Source of the DNA: Acanthosepion lycidas | Taxonomy: Eukaryota; Mollusca; Cephalopoda; Sepiida; Sepiidae | Length of the DNA: 64,000 nucleotides | Assembly: GCA_963932145.1 (NCBI GenBank) | Contig: OZ010599.1 | Location: 46,711,277 to 46,775,276 of the forward strand | Reading direction: 5' to 3' | In this document: positions 1-9,905 of the stretch, piece after piece | How the letters are laid out: every line of letters begins with the position of its first letter | How positions within the stretch are numbered: position 1 is the stretch's first letter | Notes under the pieces: generated by a model | What the model was told of the DNA's origin: nothing | The model's database searches: none | Seen by the model: the letters and a program-made list of their open reading frames with translations, nothing else | Translations under genes and position numbers: made by a program

Positions 1-1169
1 CAACATTCGCCTTCATTCCCTCGTGGAACGATACTATGACTTGTAGCATGTTCTCGGGTATACCGAGCTTTCGCAAAACCTTCCACAAAGCAGTCCAGTT
101 CACAGTGTCGAATGCCTTTGCGAGGTCAACAAACACCATATACATTTCCTGATTCTTTTCGCAAACTTTCTCGGCAACCTGTCTCAGGGAGAAGATCATG
201 TCTATGGTGCCACGACCTGCACGAAAGCCACACTGACTCACGATAGATATCATCAACTATATGCTTTATGATCCGGTTCAAAATGAATCTGGCCAAGATC
301 TTACCAGCCATAGAAAGAAGAGAAATGCCAGGGTGGTTATCACATATCTTCTTGTTTCCTTTGTTTTTGTACAAATGGTGAATAAGTGCATCTTTAAAGT
401 CTTGTGGGACCATTCCCTGCTTCCAAATTTGAATAAATAATTCAAGCAATTTCTTTACAAGCTTTGTGTCACCGTACTTAAAAATTTCCGGTGGGATTGC
501 ATCTTTCCCTGGTGCTTTCCCAGACATTAATTGTTTAATAGCTGCCAAACCCTCCTGAAAGGTTGGTAAAAATTATAGCTCTGGTATTTCTGGCCGTTGA
601 GTGATTGATTCATGAACACCTTCGTCAGTGGTAGATGTGTTGTTGAGAACAGTATCAAAATGTTCCTTCCACCTTTTCAAGATTTCAGCCTTGTCCGTCA
701 AGAGGTCACCATTTGTTGAATTAATCGTCGAGACACCGTTTTCCTGTGGATCGAACACTTTCTTCATTCCTTTGTAAAATGCCTTTGAGTCTTTTCTGTC
801 GAATGCTTCCTGAAGATGGGTAGCCTGTGCAGACCACCATGCCTCTTTCATTGTACGCAGGGCTTTTTGAACTTGTGCTTTACAGCTTGTGTAAGCTTTC
901 TTTTTGTCCGGAGAGTTTTTATCCTCAATCCAGGCTTTGTGTGAACTATGCATTTTCTGGATTAGATTCTGCATTTCTTCATTGTTTTCATCAAACCAAT
1001 ACTGGTGCTTGCGAATGGGCAATCCGAGCACCTCGAGAGATATTGAGTGGGTAGTTTCACGCAAGTATTTCCAGGATGATTTGATGTCATTACTGATTTC
1101 TACAGATTCCAGTGTTTCATCAAGCTGTTCTGAGAGGAGGGCTCGCTGATCAACAGATTTCAACGACAA
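1..1169 (-). pseudogene. LINE linker and N-terminal reverse transcriptase
   Basis: From 1169 to 573 a continuous frame gives a Lys/Asp-rich linker. After an in-frame TAA it continues as the RT fingers with SGKAPGKDAIPPEIFKYG, LYKNKGNK and ISLLSMAGKI, all typical of LINE RT blocks 0 to 2. A one- or two-base loss near 235 moves the rest into another frame, where the block with FVDLAKAFDTVNW (about 105-150) carries the first catalytic Asp of RT. The frame stays open to base 1. The polymerase would copy element RNA at the nicked site. The breaks mean that this copy cannot make a functional protein. Confidence 0.88.
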
Positions 1170-2077
1170 AGTGTTAATACGCTTTGGAACAGAGGATTTT
1201 TTTTCACTCTTCTGTGATCTAGACGGAGTGAGGCTTTACTACGAAGCAGAGCATGATCCGAGAGATAGCAGGTGGTGTGAAAAGATCTCGTCAATTTGAA
1301 TTTGTTTCGATGCCGTCTTTTTGTTATCACATAGTCAATCATGTGCCAGTCTTTGGAGCACGGATGCATCCATGGGGTCTTAGCAATTTTTTTCTGTTGA
1401 AACAATGTGTTTGTGATACACATATCAAACTCTTTGCAGAAAGAAAGAAGTCTGAGTCCGTTCGAGTTCATTTGCCCAATACCATGATGACCTAAAACCC
1501 CTTCTCAAGATTGAAAATCACTTCCCACCCGAGCATTGAAATCACCCATAAGGATGATTTTATCCTTGTGGCGAATACCAGAGATAACACTCCGAAGTTG
1601 GTTGTAGAAGTTATCCTTCTCTTGCTCTGGGCTGGTCAAAGTCGGCGCATAACAACTAACAAGAACTGCACAGGTGTCCTGCTCTAGTTCAAGAGTTAGT
1701 GTCATAATGCGGTCAGATAAACCCTTTGGAAGCGATGGAAGAGTACGAGCCAAGTCGGATCTTATGACAAAGCCAACATCTAAATGCCGTGGCTCAGTTT
1801 CGCTTTTCCCACTCCAATAAAAATCATATCCCCCTTTAACTTCGGTCAATTGTGATGTACCTGCAAGTCGAGTTTCACTGATTGCCGCTATGTCGATATT
1901 ATACTTTCTCAGTTCAAGACATACAAGGGCTGTTTTGCGCTCTGGTGAAGAGGCATTATCCTGAAGCGTTCGTACATTCCAAGATCCAAAGAAATATTTA
2001 TTGTATTTCAAATTGTTTTGACTGCGTGATTGGATACCCAGACAATTGTAGTTCGCTTCCAAGGTTAAAGTGAGCAT
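1160..2077 (-). pseudogene. LINE endonuclease domain (APE/EEP superfamily), one in-frame stop
   Basis: The translation from 2077 downward begins a few residues before the motif GSWNVRTLQDN, then shows ISETRLAG, SCYAPT and MGDFNARVG, and after the stop MIDYVI and SDHALL. These are the successive conserved blocks of EEP endonucleases (metal-binding Asn and Glu, the GDFN block and the terminal SDH triad). In the LINE this domain nicks DNA to prime reverse transcription. The frame is unbroken to 1160 except for a TGA near 1505 in a block where a Trp codon would be expected. After about 1180 the reading frame shifts into the linker. Molluscan host annotations often mislabel such domains as craniofacial development protein 2-like; there is no host gene here. 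Confidence 0.9.
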
Positions 2078-2339
2078 GCAATTTTTAGGGCTCCTTTTCT
2101 TGCCCCCTCCCCAACTAAGAGGAAAGCAGTGCTAATCCTAAATAGGCCTGCTTTGTCACCGATGGAGGACATGAACCACACAATTGCTCACAGATTTTGT
2201 GCGAGAACAGCCATCACCCATCGGCCTGCCATCGTGCAGTTATCCAGCGAGAGACTCCCAGCAATATCCTTTGCCTGTCCCCGTCACTTTCACACTATCG
2301 CCAATGGACTTGCTTTGCGTGTAGGACTTAATGATAACA
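2078..2339. other. LINE 5' flank or 5' UTR, nothing recognised
   Basis: This stretch lies upstream of the LINE endonuclease on the minus strand and may be its 5' UTR. A 91-codon + strand ORF (2129-2404) has no recognisable domain, and I do not call it as a gene. Confidence 0.4.
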
Positions 2340-2755
2340 CACATAAGAAAAGGGAAAATATTAAAGAAGCCAGCAAGATTAATGCTCGACAAACGTACAT
2401 ATAAAATTTAGATCAAAATAAAATTCTTTTCGTTTTTCATTCAAAATACTCAAATTTTAGGAATACGTTTTCACAACGTCGCCCACGTGACGACGACATG
2501 ATCATATTTAAACGGAACGCTGATCTTATAAAAGATTTCAGTTATCTGTTTGGATTGGTCTTGCTCTTATGTCTATCGTCTTTTTCATGTTGAATTGAAT
2601 ATGGTCTAATGTTAATTATGTTTTATGAATATGTCCTGAAGATGGTCTACTAGACCGAAACGTCCGACGTTGACATTATATTAACATTAAAACAGCATAA
2701 TTGCATATTAGGATTTTTGTTTGTTTTTTCCGTATATTTTTCTTCATACTGCCAG
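2340..2755 (+). repeat. Interspersed repeat, copy 1, with a hammerhead-like hairpin
   Basis: About 2345-2500 is found again in inverted orientation at 3725-3865, and about 2540-2755 is found again in direct orientation at 3960-4172. Near its 3' end (2636-2664) lies CTGAAGA, one base, the hairpin GGTCT-ACT-AGACC, then GAAAC. The unit ends with a T-rich tail running into the TA/TG microsatellite, as SINE or LINE tails often do. No coding capacity is seen. Confidence 0.75.
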
Positions 2756-2774
2756 ATCTATATCCATATATTTG

Positions 2775-3295
2775 CTTACATATGTAAGTATGTATACATA
2801 TATATATATGTACGTACATATATATATATGTATGTATATATATATGTATGTATATATATATGAATGTATTTATGCATGTGTTTATATATGTGTATGTATA
2901 TATATATATGTGTATGAATATGTATGTATATATTTGTATGTTTATGTATGTATATATATGCATATGTATGTATATATATGTATATATATATATATGTATA
3001 TATATAATTTAATATATATATTTATATATATCTGTATGTGTATGTATATATATATTTACGTATATCGTTAAATATCTATGTATATATATATGTATGTATA
3101 TATATATATGTATATCTATGTATATGTATATATCTATGTATATGTATGTATATATATATATATCTACGCATATATATATATATATTTATGTATATATAAA
3201 TATATATATATATGTATATATAAATATATATATATATATATGCATATGTATGTATATATATATATATGTTATACAAATATATCTGTATATGTCTA
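2775..3295. repeat. Compound TA/TATG microsatellite
   Basis: This is almost pure alternating purine-pyrimidine sequence, (TA)n mixed with TATG and TGTA units. The long Tyr/Ile/Met-rich open frames on both strands here are artefacts of the repeat. Confidence 0.95.
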
Positions 3296-3310
3296 TCTAT
3301 AAAAAGAAGG

Positions 3311-3350
<40 letters not shown>

Positions 3351-3724
3351 CGAATGCACGGCCGCAATTTTTGACGGATTTACACCAAAATTTACATGCA
3401 CATGCTCTAAGTTAACGAGAAGGCGAAGACCGACTTTGCATTTCACAACTCCCTTCGATAGTGGAAATAATCTATTTTTTCATGCTTCCACGGTAGTTTT
3501 CATGTAGTTTGCGGCCATTTTGTACTGGCCAGAGTGAGAGCCAATAGCTGGCAGCCACGAATAGGCAGGAAGATTCTATTGGTCTGCGTGAGGGCCAACA
3601 GCTGACTGATACGAATGTTAACTAGCATGCTAGCATGCAAAAAAAATTGATAGCTGCATTCGTCACAAGTGAGAAAAAATTTAAATCTTCATGGCACTTT
3701 TTAAAGACCAGTGTTCCCTTTCGC
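3296..3724 (+). mobile_element. Possible Helitron 5' end fragment with (GT)n
   Basis: After an A, the sequence begins TCTATAAAAAGAAGG and runs into (GT)19 at 3311-3348 and a moderately GC-rich unique stretch. It resembles the 5' start (TC after a host A) of the Helitron at 44916. No matching CTAG 3' end with a hairpin is visible before the next repeat begins, so this would be a truncated copy. The assignment is tentative. Confidence 0.35.
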
Positions 3725-4168
3725 AATACAATCATGTCGGCGTCACGTGATCGATGTTGTGAAAACGTATTCCTAAAATAGAGTATATTTTAAATGAAAA
3801 AGAATTTTAATCTAAAATTTATAAGTACGTTGGTCCAGCATTGATCTTGCCAGAAAAGGGGAAATATTAAAGAAGCCGGGTCTAGTATTCACCATGTGTG
3901 AGATAGATATTATGCCTGCCTCATAAATCCGTCTAAGATTCTTATTATGAATATATTTTAAAATCTTTAAAAATTTCAGTTATTCTGTTTTGATTAGTCT
4001 TATGTCTATCGTCTTTTCATGTTGACTTAAATATCGTCTAATTTTAATTATGTTTTAATAACTATGTCCTGAAGAAGGTCTACTAGACCGAAACGCCTCA
4101 CGTCGACATTGAAATAATATTAAAACAGCATACTTGCATATTCGGATTTTTGTTTTTCCATAATTTTC

Positions 4169-4172
<4 letters not shown>
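3725..4172. repeat. Interspersed repeat, copy 2, rearranged
   Basis: The first part (3725-3865) is the reverse complement of about 2345-2500, including the block around CACGTGAC and AAAACGTATTCC. The second part (3960-4172) is a direct copy of 2540-2755 with its own CTGAAGA-A-hairpin-GAAAC at 4069-4096. One part is therefore flipped relative to the other when compared with copy 1. Confidence 0.75.

Positions 4173-4227
<55 letters not shown>
4172..4227. repeat. (AT)n microsatellite
   Basis: This is an uninterrupted AT dinucleotide tract of about 55 bases at the end of the preceding repeat. Confidence 0.95.
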
Positions 4228-4237
<10 letters not shown>

Positions 4238-4525
4238 GTATGTATATATACATACTAGCAGTAAAGCCTGACATTGCTTCGGATTTTATGTAGTTAAATT
4301 GCTTTGGGGTTTGAATTATTGAACTTATGCATGTATCCACAGTTGTTGATAGGCCGGGAATCGCACTGGTAGCAAAATCAATGAGATCAATGGCAACCGG
4401 TAACAATAGGTGGCTGCTGTGTTGCTGCTCTATGCTTACCTGAAGACTGCCATCCATTCATAATCGGTCAAGATTTTTAATTCTGGCAATGTAAAATAGT
4501 GGCTGCATTTTCATTGTAGGACTCG

Positions 4526-6893
4526 TCACTTCACTATTAAGTCCATAAGTTTTCCCAGTTTTAAGCAGAATACGCAGGCAGTAATGTCATGTCTGTGAGT
4601 GTAATCCTGTCTGGGTAGGAGTTCACGCGTTATCTCAACCCATTTGGGGTTGCAGGTAAACATTATAAATAAATCTGGCAGCCCATATGGCCTAACGTAT
4701 GTCATAGCGTCCTGCGTGCGTTCATGCATATAACGCGTAAACCCCACCCCCGCCCAGTGTAGGTAGAGGGCAGAATGCACAGCTTCCCTAGGTCGTGGGG
4801 ACTGACTTCATTTTGAAGGCTGTCGCGTAAGTGTACGTAGGAGTCTGAGCACAGCTGTTTCTGATGATTCCGCATAAAACAAAGCCCCTCAAACTGGTGG
4901 AAAAGCTCCCTGCATCTATGAAGCAGGTTGAAGTATCCATCCCTAATCATGAATCGGTATGAGTAGAATGCCTTGCACGATAAGGCTTTGGAAGACGTTG
5001 TAGGTTGGCCATCGTCACCATAAGGGAAAAGTAAAGGGTACTGCAATGTGTCATATGATCGATAGGTCTCTGAAATCCTGCGAAGAGTGCCGCTTGTTGA
5101 TTTGAGAACATTATCATGAGTGCCGTCTTGCTCCCCATGTATAATAGTGGCCACATCGTTGCACGTAGGAGCATTGTAGCGGCGTTTGTGTTCATCATGA
5201 GGCCATTTGTTGGTGTCAATTACAATGCTGAAGGAAGGAAAGGGAGAATTTTCCAAAGCATATTTGAAACTGTGAATGTAGCTGTTAACCTCGTGAAGCA
5301 TGGCCTGAAGTATTAGCATGATGTCCCTGCGAGTAACTCTACCCGGCAGCGGCAAAATACCAATCCGGATTTTGGCCTGTAGGTTGTAGTCCGCAATAAA
5401 GTACAGTTGAAGGAATTTAGGCGTAGAGGTTTCCTCAGACAGCAGAGACCCAATGTGGTGGTATACCTGCCCCTGTACTTTAAAAGTGGGCATCCCTCTT
5501 CTCGAACCACCTGAGCCCCAAATGAGGTCATTTGAAAAAAGTTGTTGTATTGCCTAATTGTTTTAAGGAAGTGGTTGGTGTCGGGATGTGAGCCAGCTAT
5601 TAGTCCCCTCAGTGTGGTAGGTGGTTCATGCAGAGGTGGCAGTCGAACTTTGCCGGAGAAGCAACACAGACCGGCAGGATCCCTGGTCCATTTGCAGGCA
5701 TCGCAGAATTGGCAAACGCAGGTCATGGACCCTACATTGAGGCCGTCCTGCATAGTTAAGTTAATGCCGGGGTTGTAATTGAAAGCCAAGAAAGACCAAA
5801 AAGAGCTACTGGGACAGGTAACACCATGGGCGGTCACAAGGTACTGAATGTCATCGTTGAAGCATAGGCGGTGAGCTTGGGGAGTTTGAGATAAGTGCAC
5901 AGCGGCTATGTTTGTAGCAGCCCTTGAAAGTCTGTTTGCCTTTGGCTGTGGGCACTCAGAGTTTCTGGCTGCAGAAGTCAGTGCAGCTTTGCAAGCATTG
6001 CAGGTTGCCCACTGCAGCTCTGTCTCGGATTCCCTCGACCTAGCTGTTGCAGCAACGTCCCTGGATTGATCGGCGCACATGCGGCCAAATGTTTCAGCTG
6101 CCTTTGACCTGGCAGTGGTGGCAGCATTCCTAGCATTTTGAACAAACCTACATAGCAGTGTCCCAGCAGACCTAACACTTTCTGTTGCAGCAGCGTTCCT
6201 GGATTGTCAGGCACGTCTGCGGTCGAATGTTTCAACTGCCTTCGACCTGGCAGTGGTGGCAGCATTCCTAGCATTTCGAATAGACCTACGGAGCAGAGTC
6301 TCAACAGGCCTAGCAGTCGCTGTTGCAGCAGTGTCCCGGGATTAACGGGCACTCCTGTGGTCAAATGATTCAGCTGTCCTTGACCTGGTAGTCGTGGCAG
6401 CAGTCGTAGCATTTCGAACAGACCTACGGAGCGGAGTCTCAGCAGCCCTAGCATCTGCTGTTGCAGCAGCATCCCTGTACTGATGGGCATGCCTGTGGGC
6501 AGGTGTCTCTACTGCCCTCAACCTGGCAGTGGTGGCAGCATTCATAGCATTTCGCACAGACCTATGAAGCGGTGTCTCAGCAGCCGTAGCGCTCACTGTT
6601 GCAGCAGCGTCCCTGGATTGACCATCGTGCCTGTGGTCAAGTGTCTCTATTGCTCTTGATTTTGCAGTGGCAGCAGCGTTTCTTGCGTTATGAAGAAGCC
6701 TTTGATGATGAGTCTCGGAAGCCCTAGGTGCAGAGGTGGTTGCTGCAGCTTGTGCTTTCATTCGCAACAGTTGTTGAGCCTTGATCGAAAAGAAGCCCTG
6801 TAGGAAGCTTTCCCAGCCAAGCAGGTGGCACGCTCCTCTTGTGACAGCGAGGCCTACATGAGAGCGCTGCATTGAGCGACCTGTGATAGTCAC
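4526..6893 (-). pseudogene. Helitron replicase (Rep/helicase), N-terminal half, broken
   Basis: Translated downward from 6893, an Ala/Arg/Thr-rich repeat region is followed by a Cys/His-containing stretch (CVCQFCDACKW), the Helitron-like N-terminal domain (YRSYDTLQYPLLFPYGDDG and FYSYRFMIR) and the Rep-associated block LPDLFIMFTCNPKWVEI. In active elements this protein nicks and unwinds DNA for rolling-circle transposition. In-frame stops lie near 6343 and 6211, with frameshifts near 5490 and 4780. The ORF stops at 4526, just after a His-rich block, before the catalytic tyrosines and the helicase domain. It is a pseudogene; the identity rests on the FTCNPKW and LQYPLLFPYGDDG motifs. Confidence 0.9.
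6118..6805 (-). repeat. Five 138-bp tandem repeats coding a 46-residue unit in the Helitron ORF
   Basis: The block GTGGCAGCA recurs at 6118, 6256, 6394, 6532 and 6667, a spacing of 138, 138, 138 and 135 bases, all multiples of three. Each unit encodes an Ala-Ala-Thr-rich segment with the pattern RNAxxAATTARSRAxET. Helitron proteins often begin with basic, repeat-rich N-termini. Keeping multiples of three suggests that the array expanded while the frame was still coding. Confidence 0.85.
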
Positions 6894-7639
6894 ATTGTAG
6901 TCTGCTCTTGGGACTCGCGGGCCTTTCTTGCCCTCATAGTGAGCGCTCTTGCAGACTGAAGGCTAAGATGTACCCTCCCTTTTGGCAGCATGGAGAAAAG
7001 TGATGCTAGTAGTGGTTGATTAGGGTTGCTCAATTGCAGAAGTATTACAAAGTCTAATTTAGTATCGCAAAACGTGAGCCAGAATCGGGAAGGCAGGTAT
7101 TTAAATAAAACAGCTGAATAAATTGTTTATGGTAGTTGGAAAAATGTAGTTAAACAGACAAACGGAAAACAAAAACGTAAAAAAAAAACAACTTACGATA
7201 GGAGAAATGATCAGTTGAAGGAGCCTATCGTATCAACCGAATTGCGGCGTAACAGAAGCAGAAGTGAGACCTTCATCCCACAGCTGTGCACGGCAGGTTC
7301 AAATGCGAAGTATTACTGGCCAATCGGTTGTGCCAATCAGTGAGCGTCCTAGGGTTTCGAACACCATTCAACAACTGCGTAATACACTCAACCAATGAAA
7401 TACTGCTATGTGAAGCATGGTCACGTGTGTGTGAATAACAATCAGCTGTAGAGTTTGTAGTGTAGACGTCTCAGTTGAACATACGTTTGATTGGTGTATT
7501 CGCAAATTCCGATGAAGACATGGTTGTATCGACTTCCGTCAGGTATTAGTTGATCACAAAGGAGCTCACAGAGCAAAAGTTTTTAATTGTCATGACTAAA
7601 GCTGATAAAGTTAATCAAAATCTCAAGCAAATTGCGAAA
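6894..7639. other. No gene seen
   Basis: This is presumably the 5' side of the Helitron and its flank. No TC terminus, coding block or RNA gene could be identified. Confidence 0.5.
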
Positions 7640-8125
7640 AACATTGCCAAATTCAGGTAAACTCGATTTGAATGGGAAGTCAAAAGTGGTATGATTTCAT
7701 CGATTTTTATCTGATAATTGATAATTTCAAATGAAAGTCAGCACCTCAATAATGCTCAACGGGAATTCTGCTGAAAATTCTTTACCATTTGCAAAAAATA
7801 TAGCCAAAAATCAGTTAGACTGGACTTGAATCGGATGTCTCAAAGTGATCGATTGTATTGATTTTGTCCATTAATTGATATCGATATTGAAAATGAATGT
7901 CAGCACCTCATAACTGTTGATAAAAACAATGCTCAATGTAATTTTGGTGGAAATTCTTCGCCATTTGCAAAAAATATAGCAAAAAATCACCTTGACTGGA
8001 TTTGAATTGGAAGTCAAAAGTCAGATGATGTTATCGATTTTTTCCCAATAATTGATACCGATATTGAAGAAAAAGGTCAGCAACTAATAACTGGTGATAA
8101 TACTAATGCTCAACATGATTTTTGT
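7640..8125 (+). repeat. Diverged tandem repeats, period about 155-180 bp
   Basis: Three degenerate units each contain, in order, ATTTGCAAAAAATATAGC-like sequence, a CTGGAxTTGAATxGGAxGTC block, an ATCGATTTT block, ATTGATAxCGATATTGA, GTCAGCA and AATGCTCAA. Spacing is about 177 bases between the last two units and about 155 between the first two. It resembles a short satellite or minisatellite; no coding sense is seen. Confidence 0.75.
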
Positions 8126-8314
8126 GAAAATTCCTTGCAGTTTCAAGCCATCCACCAACTTAATGAGTATTCAGTATGCAGTTCACGGATTCGAGTTGGG
8201 GGTAAATTCCTAGTTCTATTTTGCATTAGGGAACAATGAACTGAAATACTCCCAAAATTAGAGACAGTAGTTCACTTGATTGTTTGGCCTTTGTAGAAAA
8301 AGACTCAGACAGAT

Positions 8315-8315
8315 T

Positions 8316-8354
<39 letters not shown>
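8315..8354 (+). repeat. (GATA)n microsatellite
   Basis: About ten GATA units, uninterrupted. Confidence 0.95.
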
Positions 8355-8355
<1 letters not shown>

Positions 8356-9625
8356 AATGGTAGTGTATCTAGAATGGCCATTGGATATTAGAATAGGATT
8401 TAACATGTTTCACTGCAGAATTATTGGTGAGCATTCTATCTCTGAGGTGGAAATTGCTCTAGGGGATACAAGAAATATGTGAAATTTGGACAGACATCAG
8501 TAGCATTTGAAAACTATGAGCACTCATGGATCATGTATGCAACTGATATTGAGTGACAAATATAGAAACAACCCCATAAAAGGGGAAATTGTATCAATTC
8601 ACATCCCAATTCAAGACATTCTACAATATACACAGTGCATTTCATGGGGTTTTATAGTTGATTACCAATAAATGTGATATTATTGATAGCATGGCATTAA
8701 TTACTGCATATCACCTGAGTTAGAAAAGATCATTATTGGACCATGTAAGTCTGCTGCTGTGCCATCTCATAAGTGCTGCTTTCTTGTTCTCTCAGGCATA
8801 GAGTTAGCGTTTTGAGAAGACTGCAGGAGACTATGAAATCAGTTGGCAGTGTCTTATAAAAGCTGGTAGTGGTTTTGTAATTGTATAGGATATTTTCTGT
8901 TGGAGCTAAAACAAAGTATTAATTAAACTGGAGTCTGTCTTCACCATGTTTCCTAGAAGTGACCTTTTGCTTCAGCAAGGCAATGGAAGTTGCATTGTAC
9001 ACAGGAACACTGACTTTGACCAAAATTAATCCTCCACTCACCAGATTAAAACCCCATTCAGCATGTATAGGATGCATTCTAATTCACTAAATTTCATATG
9101 GTAACATCCAAATAGCACAACTCACTTAATAGGCATCCCTAGATTGAATGTTTCAGCATCCCCAATGATTCCATGTCATGTTGTGTAGCCACTGTTATTC
9201 AGGCAAAGAGGAGGACCCACATGTTATTGGGTAGCTGCATCTAATTTTTTAACATTTCAGTTTATCTTCACTACAGTCCATATGGTCTAGTATATGATAT
9301 TCACCTTAGTTTGCACAACTGCTGTATTGCATTTCTTAGATGACTTTCTTAAATTGTAAAAAAAAAAAAAAGAAAAGAAAAATCAAGCATGCTTTTCCAT
9401 TTGATTAACTTGTTTGAAAAATAGTTGGAGTTTTTGATGTTGTGCTTAAGCTGTTTTCATATTTTAATGATTTATTTGTAACCAATCACTTAACTTTGGA
9501 TATTATATTATATAGTATTTGAGTTTTATAATGGAAATTCTCATTATATCTCCATTGCTCTTAAGTTATTGAACATTTATCAAAGATGAGAAATTCAGTC
9601 TAAAATTTGTAGAATAGTTTCTTTT
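8356..9625. other. No gene seen
   Basis: AT-rich single-copy-looking sequence with an A-tract at about 9358. No coding block, RNA gene or element terminus was recognised. Confidence 0.5.
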
Positions 9626-9905
9626 TGCAAAATTTCAAAAAAGATTATTTTTCTTTTCCTTCTAAATCCATGCAGATTATATGCTACATGGTGGTCACTC
9701 ACTAATTTGTACATTCCCTTGCGATAAATAATATGCTTGCTGTGTTTACTTGATATCAACAAATTTCAAATAATCTTCAACAACTTTCTCTAGACATTTT
9801 TTCCATATTAATTGCTTATTAGAAATGTAAAATTTTAATTTTTAATTTTTTTTAAATGCAAAATTTCAAAAAGACTATTTTTCTTTTCCTTGTAAATCCA
9901 TGCAG
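9626..9905 (+). repeat. 50-bp direct repeat pair (9626-9675 and 9857-9905)
   Basis: Both copies run from TGCAAAATTTCAAAAA through TTTTCTTTTCCTT to AAATCCATGCAG with few differences, separated by 181 bases. Directly after the second copy the base composition changes sharply to a G-rich stretch (AGGAGGGGGCAATGGGGC). Confidence 0.8.

Larger units (their letters stand above)
1..2077 (-). mobile_element. LINE (non-LTR retrotransposon) ORF2 relic, cut by the window edge
   Basis: The minus strand encodes, in order, an APE-like endonuclease, a linker and the start of a reverse transcriptase. This is the layout of the single large ORF of non-LTR retrotransposons, which nick target DNA and copy their own RNA into it. 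The reading frame is broken by in-frame stops near 1505 and 573 and by frameshifts near 1175 and 235. The copy is therefore dead but not very old, because long stretches between breaks are clean. The RT catalytic YxDD box would lie left of base 1, outside the window. The exact clade was not determined. The 3' end is not visible, so target-site duplications cannot be checked. Confidence 0.9.
4255..6893 (-). mobile_element. Helitron, 3' part with the replicase N-terminal region
   Basis: The minus strand carries a degraded Helitron replicase ORF (4526-6893). About 270 bases beyond it the minus strand reads ...CTTTACTGCTAG followed by T. CTRR followed by a host T is the 3' terminus rule for Helitrons, rolling-circle transposons that insert between A and T without target duplication. 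The TC 5' end was not found, and the helicase part is missing between 4526 and the 3' end. This is therefore an internally deleted, decayed copy. Confidence 0.75.

Noticed and set aside
1882-2073. + strand ORFs across the LINE
   Set aside because: They are shadows of the minus-strand endonuclease and RT frames.
2676-3507. Long Tyr/Ile-rich open frames on both strands
   Set aside because: They are translations of TA/TATG microsatellite with no start context, splice sites or domain.
2775-4227. CRISPR array or bacterial-type repeats
   Set aside because: Repeats here are microsatellite; no regular spacers exist, and the genome is clearly eukaryotic.
8315-8354. GATA array as a regulatory element
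   Set aside because: It is a plain microsatellite; no promoter or gene lies near it.
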